This document shows, one piece after another, positions 31,421-42,500 of a stretch of 64,000 bases of DNA. The notes beneath the pieces were generated by a model. It was not told the DNA's origin, made no database searches, and saw only the letters and a list, made by a program, of their open reading frames with translations. Position numbers and translations under genes: made by a program. Each line of letters begins with the position of its first letter. Position 1 is the stretch's first letter. The stretch lies in NCBI GenBank assembly GCA_963575745.1, contig CAUYUJ010000648.1:1-64000 (forward strand). Reading direction: 5' to 3'. The stretch comes from Prorocentrum cordatum. Its lineage: Eukaryota; Sar; Dinophyceae; Prorocentrales; Prorocentraceae.

Positions 31421-31535
31421 CGACATGTTCTCAGATCCTCATCATGCTCCAAGAACAGCAACAATGTCCTCAGTACACAAGCCCGATGTGCTAAGACAAG
31501 ACAGCCTCAACCAGAACTGTTCTGAGAACATGTCG
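31421..31535. repeat. Foldback with perfect 15-bp arms
   Basis: CGACATGTTCTCAGA at 31421-31435 and TCTGAGAACATGTCG at 31521-31535 are perfect inverted repeats around an 85-bp centre. It may be a small MITE or a hairpin-forming site. Confidence 0.7.
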
Positions 31536-31694
31536 TGCAGACCACAGACGCTTCTCAGAACATTCCTTCCTTGGCGGGCCTCTAGGCAAGCCGGGGCGCT
31601 GCGCCACTGCTTGACCTGGGTGCGGGTCGCCGTCGCCGCCGCCGACGCCGCCGCTGCCGCCGGCCGATCCGAGAGGGCACCCGCCCTGACCCCC

Positions 31695-31752
<58 letters not shown>

Positions 31753-32289
31753 GCGGAGTGGGCCGTCGCCGCAGTGGCGGAGGCCGAGTCGGACTGGCGG
31801 AGGGGCCAGCCTGCCCAGCGCTCCGAGGCGAGCCCGGCCGGTGGCCGCGAGGGCGCCCACGCGTGAGGAACTCCAGACGCCCGCGGGGCCCAACGACCCG
31901 AAGACGTGGCTCATGGGTCCAGGCGGGCCCCCGGCGACTGGACCCGCCCCTGTCCGCAGGACCTGCTTCGCGTCCCGAGCCTCTCTCTCTCTCACGGCCC
32001 CACGGCCTGGCCTCGGGGCCTCAGATGGGGCCGAGGCCAGCGGAAAACTGTCCGCCGCGAGTTCTCCACCATGGCTTCGAGCAGTCCTGATGGGCCTGTG
32101 GTTGTCGAGCGGGATATGCTTAACACTCTGAAACGCCAGGGAGAAGGGGAAGGCGCCCGCTTTGACCGCGGGCCAAGTTGTTCCCAACCATCCTGCGCCA
32201 CGCTTCTCTCCTCTCCTCTCCTCCTCCTCCTCCCCCTCCTCCCTCCTCCCATCATTCCCTCGGCCCTCCGCATGCCAATTGTTTCGGCA
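31536..32289. other. Gene-free stretch with GAC run
   Basis: Contains an uninterrupted (GAC)n run at 31697-31753. The remainder is GC-rich unique sequence without recognisable domains. Confidence 0.4.
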
Positions 32290-32660
32290 CGCCCCTCACA
32301 CGTTACGTGGCCCCATAGGAGCTCACCCGCACCCGATTCGGTACATCCCTGACACGTTTCATGGCCCCCTAGAGAGCTCCACCGAAGGCCCCAATAACAC
32401 AATCCGCATGGCGCACCCGCACCCTATCGGGCACACCCCCTCACACGCTCCGTGGTTCCATAAGGAGCTCCACCGAAAGCCCCACTGGATGAACTCGCAT
32501 TGCGTACCCGCACCGGGTTCGGCACACCCCGCACATGCTTCGTGGCCCCCTAGTGAGCTCCACCGAAGGCCCCAGTGGCTGCGCTCGCATGCGCCCGCCG
32601 CACCCACTTCGGCACACCCCTCACACGCTTCAGCCCCATAAGGAGCTCCACCGAAGGCGA
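32290..32660 (+). repeat. ~92-bp tandem repeat
   Basis: About four units contain CACACCCCTCACACGCTTC, GTGGCCCC..TAAGGAGCTCC and ACCGAAGGCCCC, then a CGCATGCGCCCGCCGCACCC-like part. Other arrays of it lie at 40580-40780 (inside intron 10 of the monooxygenase gene) and, inverted, at 3330-3450. Confidence 0.75.
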
Positions 32661-33470
32661 TACCCGCAACGACGGTACTCACAACTGCATATTGTCGGGT
32701 CCCTTGCCAAGATCAGAATGATGGGGCCGAACGGTCATTCACTGTCCCTGGGTGCGTGGCTGAATAGGAAATTGAAGGTGAGAATTCTGCTTGTTGCGTT
32801 GTTACGTTGTTGTTGCTGCTTGCTGTCGTCGTCCCACCCGCGACCCACCCACGACCAAGCCCGCGACCCAGTCCGCGACCCACTCCGCGACCCACCCCGC
32901 GACCCACCCCGCGATCCACCCGCGACCTAACCCGCGACCCACCCGCGACCGACCCTGCGACCCGCCCCGCGACCAACCCCGCGACCGATCCGCGACCCAT
33001 CCGCGACCCACCCGCGACCCACCCCGCGACCCACCCTCAAGGGAGGAAAACCACCCAGACCCGACAATTGACGTTTACTAAACGGCCCTGGGCGTTTACT
33101 AAACAGCCATGCCCTGTTCGATGCATTCCTTGTGTGCGTTTTTCTAAACGGCTTCGCTTGTCGGAGTGCCAATTCTGGGGTTGATTTTCTGCCCCCTACA
33201 CCCGCGACCCATGTGCGAACCACCCGCGACCCAACAACGACCCACTCGCGACCCACCCGCGACCCATGTGCGACCCACCCGACCTACCCACATTGGTTTA
33301 ACGAACAAATCGGCGCCTGCTGCGGGCTCGTTGTATGATTTGTGAAACTTTGGCGCCTGCGGCGGGCTTCTCCAGTCTCGCAAACTGCCGACGTCCCCAA
33401 CGTCCCCTCACTCTTATCAGCATATGCGGGGTGCTACGAATTTTGTTTCAATATGGGTGTTCTGTTCACA
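32660..33470 (+). repeat. Composite repeat with ACCCGCGACC minisatellite, copy 1
   Basis: Order of parts: ACTCACAACTGCATAT, then GAACGGTCATTCACTGTCCC, a TTG-rich run, a (CCCGCGACCCA)n minisatellite (32840-33035 and 33200-33280), AATCGGCGCCTGCTGCGGGC, and a TACGAATTTTGTTT end. The same parts in the same order form 43720-44285. No protein is evident. Confidence 0.7.
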
Positions 33471-36456
33471 CTTTCGGGTTCTGGGGGCCCGTCACTTCGG
33501 ACCCCACAGGCACAATCGAAAATGGATCCGAGGCGCGGAACTGTTTCCGAGGAAGAGGGCGAGACCTCTGGAGACCAGGATTGGGCCAACCCCATCATCG
33601 AACGTGCGCAGGGGCGGAGGAGGGATGCGGGGAGGGATGAAGGAGAATGCGGGGGAGCGGAAAGAAACGGTAGGAGGAGAAATGAGGGGAAGAGGGAGGT
33701 GACTTCGTCTCAAAGGCAACGACGGCAATCCAAACGGATCACACAGCAATGTGTTGTGAGATCATAGATTCGCTGTCGAAAAACGGCCTCACAATGCGCG
33801 ATGCCTCCCAGCGCCCCCCTGACCCTGTCCTTGTCCGCTTCCAGTCTTCCTTCCAAGAGGCCTCCAAGACGGCGGGATTCCCGATGTTGCACGCTTCGGT
33901 CGTGCGGCGGCCCAAGGAGGAACTGCATCACTCTTCCTAGCCCTCACGCTGCAACACTCCGCCGGCCCCCATTGTGGGGCAATCAGGCTGCGTGGCGGAG
34001 GTGTCCTGCTTCCTGCGGCTGTACTAGTTCCCAATTTCCAGTCCTGTAATGCCTTTGCAGCGCTTCACGGATGCCCTATCTGCAAGATGGAGGGTACTGA
34101 CTAGTTATTCGTGGCTACTCGCAGGTCGCGATATCTCACATGACATAACAAGAGGCCATCCATGCAACACGAGCACCAGGCCTCTAATGGCATCGAGGCT
34201 GTGTACACGATGAATCATGCTGCATCGGTACCTCGTGGGCAACCTGACGTCTCAGATGACCCGTCCAATGTTGCAACGCGTGCTACGTTCTGCTTCCCAC
34301 TGTAAGCTGTTGCTGTCCGCGCGAGGGGGGGAACCCAAAACCGCCCCGAATCGTGTGCTCTAAACTCGTGGTGGGCCTGGGACGCATAGAAATACGTGTG
34401 TTTCGCGCCCCCGCCGCCATAATCCTCTGTAAAGTATGCAAGCCTCGCGCCCCGGAGGCAGAGTCCTTTGCACACTCGACTAGATTCGCGCTCCCGAGGC
34501 TGGAAATCACGCCGAAATCACGCTCCTGGCGCCACAATCCTTTGTAATTAAATGCGGATTCGCGCTCCCGAAGCCAAGGTCCGAACTGTGCCAGCATCGC
34601 GCTCCCGAGGCCAAAACCGAGGCAGTAATCCGAGGAGAACGCTCCAAACATGTAACACAATGTCCAACAACAGCCACAACATAGCAGTGTGTTTTGTTGA
34701 CTCCTATCCGTTCTGATATCTTCCACTCTGATAGAGGGGGGGACCAGCGGCGAAGGGCGAAGCCCGTCTGGATAATGCAACTCTTACTGCCTTCCGAGTT
34801 CGGAGACCATCGAAGCGCCAGAGAGCCTCGATCCTCTATCGACGACGACACGACGAAGGATGTATCACTGCTTCTGCAGGCTATGAGGCAATTTTTAATT
34901 CGATTCTGGCTAGTTCATTTGCATGGAGGGGGAATGGGGGGGACATGCCGGAAAGGAATGTTAGACTTCATGCACGTCGGAACTTCTATTTGGCCCAGCG
35001 CTGCCTGAACAGGCGGCCGGGGGTGGGGGAATGCCACGCAAGTAAACTTGCCTGTGTGTAGATGAAACCGCCCTCTATGACAAACCAAGGCCTGGTGCAC
35101 TAAGACTGGTCAGGGTGGCCACGGCATCTCGGATGCCTGCGCGGGGTGATCCCTCCTTTGGTTCGGCGTGCAATCATCCCTTGATTTTCACTAGTGCTCC
35201 TCCCAACGAAATCGCCCAATGATCGTGTCTGGACCGGCTTGGGGGAAACGCGACGCGCTAAGATTTCAATTCCTGACTGGCGCCGGCGGTTGCCCAACGC
35301 GTGCGTCCTGCAGTCCTACACCACAGGTGCCACATTATACACCACCATCATGCGTGGCCAGGGCCGTCCTGGGCCCTGGCATTGTGTACACGCCCTCTGG
35401 GCATCGGCCCGAAGGCTCTGTACACAATCCTGAGGCCGAGGACTCCCCTTGCCAGAAGCATTGTGGCGATGCACGGGTGCATTCTGCAGACATCTGCTCT
35501 GGAAGTGAATTCAAAGCGCCCATGGTCCCAAGCACGGCATGGCGGCCTCGCCCTCCGTCTGGGCGCGGCTGCCCGCTCGGGAGGCGTGCCGAGGAAGCCG
35601 GGCCGACCGCACTCTGCCTCCGGTGCTCCTTGACCGGAGGCGCTGTAAGATGCCGCGTCGGCGGTCCCTCCGCAGCGCGGCCATGCCTGCGGAACCTGGC
35701 CTGCCGTGCGGGAGCTGGCGGCGCAGTCGCAGCAGGGGACAGTGCGGCGAGCGGAAGCCCGCAGCAACAGGCAGCGCGGCGCCAGAGGCACCAGCGCCGC
35801 GGCCACGATGTGGTCGGGTTGGCGGGCTGCGCGCGCGCGCGATGGTCCCCGGAACTCCGCGGGCCCGAGTGGGGTCGGACGACACGCCCTCTTCTGCAAG
35901 GCCGGGCCCGCCGCTCTCTGCGCCCGCGCGGCGCAGCTCCCTTGAGATCCAACGCCACGAAGAAGCCGCTGCGTCGCGAAACAGAAACCCCGACTGGCGC
36001 CCTGGGCACCCTGCTCCTGCGGCATGCTTCGAGCCGGACCGATCCGTAAGGGCCACAAATGTTCGGCTGTATCATGTCGGGCAACGGTCCTCACCCGGGG
36101 GGGAATGGGGGCCGGGAGGCAGCGTAACGCCTGGGCGGGGTGGGCATGCGAGCGCCGCAGCACACAGGAGCATCACAACGCGCCTTCGGGCACCAGCATC
36201 TGTGGCGGGGGGGCCCCGGCACCCCCTCCCCCGCGCGCGACCGCCCCCGTCACCCAGGGGGGAGGGCAACGACCGCTCAGCACCGGAGGACAGCCAAAAC
36301 AATTCCCGAGGGCCCGAAACGAGGCAACATCGCGCGCCGCCGTCGTCGTCGACGACGACGACGACGACTGGATCTCAGGGCGCGGGTGGGGCGCCGACAG
36401 CGCGGCAGGGCGGCGCCCTGCCCCTCGGAGGCACGGGCGCGCCGCGCGCCCCTGGG
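33471..36456. other. Gene-free stretch downstream of the monooxygenase gene
   Basis: 34430-34630 has three CGCGCTCCCGAGGCC-like repeats. 35540-36010 is very GC-rich with long open frames on both strands that show no domain. One of these, on the plus strand, runs antisense into the last exon of the monooxygenase gene. I see no supported gene. Confidence 0.4.
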
Positions 36457-36553
36457 TCAGGCGGCGTGGTGGACCTCCTGCAGCCCGTAGACCTGCGTCT
36501 GCAGGCCCAGCGCGCGGGCCTGCAGCTGGAGCGCGAGGTAGAGCGAGTAGCTC
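36457..36553 (-). CDS. FMO exon 14 (C-terminus)
   Basis: Encodes SYSLYLALQLQARALGLQTQ and VYGLQEVHHAA, then TGA at 36457-36459. It matches the RHYS..LALQLKAR end of the family. CAGGAGCT borders the intron before it on both sides. Confidence 0.8.
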
Positions 36554-39500
36554 CTGGTGCGAACGGGGGTTGCGAACCGAAGGGTCGAACCTACCGTCGG
36601 ATCCGTTGGTAGAGGACGAGATGAGGGAGTGAAGGCGTCCTTTCCCCTCTCGCGGCCCGATCGTCATCGGGCACGCTGTCTAATACCTGAGCCGAGAGGA
36701 TTGCAGGACGGGATGGGTAGAAGGAGGAGAGGAGCGGTCTTCACACACACACACACCTGGGGGGGCAGGGGGGGAGGAGAGGGAGGGGGGGCAAAAACGC
36801 TTGCCATCGCTCGGACGTCCAGCTCCCGTGCGCTGTTTGGTGTCGTGCGTGTTTTTCTCAAGGTGAACCCAGATGCTCCAAGATGGTCAAGATTTTCTGG
36901 CGCTGGCCTCGTATAACAACAAATCACATACGCCCGAGCGATGCCAGGAAACAATATCAATTACACGCCGCTGTGTGCAACCCGTCAAGCGTGTTGCCAC
37001 TGAGGAAACACCAGGGCTTCGGACAAGGCCGCAGACATGGCACGCTGACGTGTTCTCCCCAACGGCGACGGGTCGTCGATACACATTGTAGCCTCTCGAG
37101 CTCCTGTTCATCTGCAGGTTGCCGCCGTGCACCCACAGCCCCTCCACCTCTGGCATGAGATCGAGGAACAACGAAGCGGCATGAACAGAAACTTTCGGTG
37201 CTCCGCGCGGCTTTCTTGGATCTGCGCTGGGCCCTGCTGGCGGCGCCTCTGGCGCCGACCCCGGCCCGCTCCGTGCGCCAGGGAGGCGGGGTCTAGCGCC
37301 GATTCAAGAGATCCGCGCGGACCTCCCCAAATTCATGTTGATGCAAAGCTGCCCCCTTCCACCGAGGGAAGCGGGTCCCGAAGGAAACGCGCAGTAGACC
37401 CCCCTATAGAGCTTCCCCCCGAAGCCAGCTTGTCATCCCGAGACGCCCCCCCCGCTCTGGTCCTCGCCCTCCTCCTCGCCCGCGCTGCTCCTCCGGGGGG
37501 CGCGCAAACATGGAGTAACGATCCATGGATTTGGCGCGCGGTCGCCAAATCCATGGATCGGGGGAGGTGCCCTCCCCAGAATGCGGCCGGTGCCGCCTCG
37601 CTCGGCGGAGAAAGTCCGCGATCTCCCCTGGAAACGGGGCCCGTCGCAAACCCACGCCCCCCCTGATCCATGTTTGCGATCGCCTGATCCTCGCCCTCCC
37701 CCTCGCTCGGTCGCCTCCGCCCTTCCCCCCCCCCCCCTGCTCGCCCGTGTCCTCTCTGCTCGGGGGCGGCGCCGTATGCGCCCGGCCGTGGGCCTGGCTG
37801 TGGGCGGGCCCTCGGGCCCCCCCCCCTGGGGCCCGCAACGGCAAAAGACATCTGCATCCGCTTCCCTCTGGAAGGGGAGCCCAGAATTTCAATCGATAGG
37901 TCGGATCGGCGATCGAAATGTATCGAATCGGCGGACATCGGCGGGCAGGTATGCCTCCAATGAGAAATCTGACCTAAATCGAAATCCAAAGTCGAATCGA
38001 ATCGGAATCGGAAGCCATCGAAGTCGAATCGAATCGGAGGAATCGAAACGAGCCCCGTCTGGACCCCCTGTTCTTCGTGCCGACCGCCTGCGTGGGCTTC
38101 CACATGTTCCGGAGCTCGCCCTCCCAGGGGCCCGGGTCGCCAGGGGTGCCCGAGCCCAGGCCCCAGACCTCGAGGGCAGAAGCGCGATGACCACGGCCCA
38201 GATGTCGCGGGAGCTTCTCGACGCCGATCTTGGTCATGCTCCATGCTGTCCATCGCCGACTCGAGGATCATCGAATTGGCGGTGGCCATATAGGACGGTG
38301 ACCAAGATCGACACCTACGTTCCCGCGTTCAGTCTGGGCCATGGTCACCGTTTCGTTCCCCTCCGAGACCTTCCCGAGCCTCGTGGTGACCTCTCTGCCC
38401 AGGAACTGCGCGGCGAGGTCGTTGATTGGCCCGTAGCCCGTGGCGAGGATCACGGCGTCGGCGGGCAGCACGGCCCCGTCCTCCATCACGACGCCCTGGC
38501 CAGAGAGCCTGGCGATCTGGCCCACCTTCCGGAGCAGGAGCAGGAACAGGAGAACAGCGAGCGAGCTCGAGCGCGTCAGCGGGCCCCGGCCCGCCCACTC
38601 ACGATCGCCGACCTCCCCCATGACGCAGTGCCGACACGTGGCGACATCCGGCCGCCATCGATTCTCCGATGGGAGGCGGTGGTACAGGCCTCGGAACAAT
38701 TTAGCGAACACATGCCACATTCATCCGTCAACGCCTCCCCCTCCCCCAATGTTCAAAGTTGGCGGTGGGTCTGATGAGATGCACTTCGACCGCAATCTCC
38801 CCCGCGCGTGCCAACGTTGAGTTTGGGGGGGAGGGGGAGTGTTCAGTAATTTCCCTCTACCGTATGGCTCGGATTTCGCCACGTGCTCGACGACTTCCGG
38901 ACCCCACCCCCCGCCGCCCACCGAGGCGCCCGAACCGTTGCTCGGCGAGGGCAGGGCCCGGACGTCGCCGCCCCGAGACCTGGGGCAGGCGCGGGGCTCC
39001 CGCCTGGCGAACCGACGGCGCTCCCGCGCGCGCGAGGGGCGCCCCTCTCCCGGCGCCCTGGCGGCGGACAAAAAAACCAACGACCGCGCACCGGCGGGGA
39101 CGGGAAGTGTCAGGAAGTCTCGCGAGGCGCTTCGGCGAGGGCGCCGTTCGGCGTTGCCGCGCGCAGCCAAAAGGCCCGATAGGACTGGCGCGGGCGAAAG
39201 GAGCGCCGCGCCCAAGCGGGAACACAGCTGTCTGTCGAGATCTACTCAGCGCGCGGGTGAGATCGAAGCTTCACCATCTCGGGCGCGGCCCCGCTGCCGA
39301 CGACGGGCGGGCGACAAAAGTGCGCGCCGCTGGCGTCTTTGCGAGCGAACAATATGCGACCCGCCAAACCAGCAGGAGAGGAAGCTTCATGATAATAAGC
39401 AACAGACGTGGCCCCCCTCCCGCCCCAAGACGCCGCCAAGGAGCCCCAAGACGCTCCCAAGAAGCCCCCAAGAGGCCCCCAAGACGGCCCCAAGAGGCCC

Positions 39501-42500
39501 CAAATAGCGCTCCAGGGCCGGCAGAATGAGCGAAGCGATCAAATAAGCAACAGACGCGGCGCTCAGGAGAGAACGACATTTCGCTCTCTCACGCGCGATG
39601 TGCGCCGCGCCCCATCCATCCAGCCTGCGCGTTTTGCAAGGCGACGAAAAGTCAGAAGCGAACATGAACAACTACGGCTTAGCTTTATCTTCGGGATGGG
39701 CCTGGCGCGAGGGTCCACTTGGGGGCCAAAGGATAGGGAAGGGCAGCCCGAGCCACGAAATGAGCCAGTCCGAACGAATTAGCGGGCCTCGCTCATTTCC
39801 AAACGACCTCCCAGAGCAGAATTACCAATGCTGACACAACTGGATTATTGGGAGTGGCGCGCGATTCCACCCTAGCGTACTGAGCCCCGCGCGCGCGGCC
39901 CAGCTTTCGATGACGAGGCGAAGAGCAAGCACAGGCCTGGCCCAAACAAGATTCCATATTTCAGCCGACTCCTGCACGGCGATCCAGACACAACACCGTC
40001 AAACTCGTTAGCAAGCAGACGCGTTCCTGGAAAACGACTGCAACAGGTAAGACCATACGTCGCGCCCAAACGGCAGCGCAGCTTTCTGAAGGGATCTGCA
40101 CGGAGCCGATGCGAAAACAATATGGGCTCCCACGGACGGCCGAGAAGCCTGCGCCCCGCCCAAGCGAGAGCGCAATTCTCAGGCCCGCCCCCCCCTTGCG
40201 CGAGGGCGACATTTCGCGATCTCTCCAGCACGCCGAACCAACATTGGATCTCCAGTTTCAGGAACAACACGCGCTGCGCGGAGGCGAGAAAGGCATTCCG
40301 CTGTTCTGCACGCGATGCGCGCCTTGTCTCGTTCCTGCCACGCATGGGGTCTGGGCCCCTGAACATATTTTCAAATGTTGTCCCAACCATCGTGTGGTGC
40401 TGGGTCCTCGTTTTGAAGAGACAGCGCCCCGCGTTCCTTCCTTCCTTCCTTCCTTTCAACTTCCTCCTCCCCCTCCTCCACCTCCTCCTCCTCCTTTCCT
40501 TTTCCTCCTCCTCCTCCTCCTCCTCTCCTCCTTCCATCCCCCACCCCTGCCTCTGCCCCTCTCATTCGACGCGCGACTCGCACGTTTCGTGGTCCCATGG
40601 AAAGCTCCACTGAAGGCCCCGGTGCCTGCGCTTGCATGCGCCCGCCGCACCCAGTAAGGTACACCCCTCTCATGTTTCTTTGCCCCATAGGGAGAAAGCC
40701 CCAATGGCTGCGTTCGCATGCGCCCGCCGCATCCATTAAGGTACACCCCTCACACGCTTTGTGGCCCCATCGTGATACGCACACGTGCGGTATTCACAAC
40801 TGCATATGGTTGTGTCCTTCGCCAAACCAACGTGATGGACACAGGGGAACCGCCCGCTCGGTGTAAGGGCCAACAAGGTGGAGAGTGGAAGTATATCTGC
40901 CATCGTCATGGCTGCCCTCCTGTCCCTGTCAGTTCTCTATGTGCAAAGTCGTCAGTTTCCTGTCAGTTTGGAAGCTCGTGTCGTTTCACAACTTGGGTTT
41001 CTGGGATAGCGCTGTTGGGCGAGTCTTAGCAGGTCCAACTGGGCCGCCTTACTGCTCTTTGAGGGGCAACCACAAAAGCCCAAATCACTGAAATACGTTA
41101 AATTGTTAGCCGATGTTCGCACACTCGCCGCTTTGGTCTTTAGAGCGACCAGGACAATCCAGGAGGCGCCCAAGGGAGCCTCACGACGCCCCAAAGAGGT
41201 GCCGAAGAGGTCCCAAAGAAGACCCCAAGAGAGGCCCAAGAGGGGGAAGCCGACTTACACCTCAAGATGCCCCCCCGGGACCGCCTCCAGGCAACCAGGA
41301 GGCCCCCAAGAGGCCCTCGAGAGGCCCCCAGAGGCCTCGAGATACCCAGGTCCCCGAGAGGCCTCCCAGAGGCTCAAACAGGATGCACGTATACCTCCAT
41401 GCCCCAACTGCCCCAACAGGCCGTCCAAAAGAGACCCCAAGAGCCATCTCAGAGGCCACTTGTCCACGATCTGAGCACGGCCGTGGGAAGGGCCGAATGC
41501 CACTAGAGCTAGCACTAAAACGTCAGGAGTGGGAGTAAGACGAAGAGGAGGATCACCTTCAGGCCGACCTCGCCGCTGGCGATCAGCTCGGAGGCTCCGC
41601 AGTCAAAGTAATACCCCTTGCCTGCCCGCACGAACTTCATGAAGTTCCCGGTGCCGTCCTCGCCGAAGTCGATGAGGAACCCCCTCTGCCGCAGCCTCTC
41701 GACGGTAGCAGACGGCAGCAGCTGCCCCCCCCCCCCGCCACACCTGCACCGATCCCGCGCCCCGTGGCGCCACGCATCGACGCGTGCGCGACCCCCCGCT
41801 GGCCTGGCCGGGCCAGCGTGTGCACCGGCACAGGGCAAAAGACTGGCCTGGCCCGAACAGGTGGCAACTGCAGAAGCATGAGCTTTCGGAACTCCGCGCG
41901 GACGTCTCGGATCTGCACTAGACACGCCTCCCTCGTGGGAAAACCAAAAGGTACCGATACCGCTGCTCCCCAGCCCGGGGTGCGTTATGACCAGGGCTTC
42001 AATGCGAGTCCAACGGTGGCAACGAGGGCCTCCCAGGAGGCCGAAAAAGGGGAAAGCGGTATCGGTACCGTTTCCTCCTCCGACCTCGCGCGCGGAGCGC
42101 GCCAGGGGCGGCGCCTGAGGCGCCGCCGGGAGGGGGCCCAGCGCCGATCCAAGGAATCCGCGCGGAGCTCCGGAAGGTTACGCTTGTGCAGTTCGTCGTC
42201 GTCGAGCGTCGAGGGGAGAGGTGGCGCTCCCCGACGCCTGTCGAGGATGCCCGCGTCCAGCTCCTGCATCTTGGCGCACGCCACCCTCTGAGCTTCCGCG
42301 AGCGGGCGGTACGGGATGGACGCGAAGATCAGGTCGGCCTTCTCCGGGTCTATGCCCTTCTCCACGGCCGCCTCTGGAGGAACGAGACTGGGTAAACTCT
42401 TTTGCGTCCGCGGCTGGGCAGGGTAACAGCGATGGCGGAGAGGGTAACTGCGCTGGCGGAGAGCTACCCAAACGGGGATACTGTTGCTGCGAACTGTGCC

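Noticed and set aside
35539-36612. 357-codon plus-strand open frame
   Set aside because: It ends antisense to FMO exon 14, and GC-rich composition explains its openness.
42084-42180. Short conserved peptide MKLSELRADFLGS encoded by family-A ends
   Set aside because: The peptide-like similarity follows from the inverted repeat itself and occurs on both strands. There is no sign of coding constraint.
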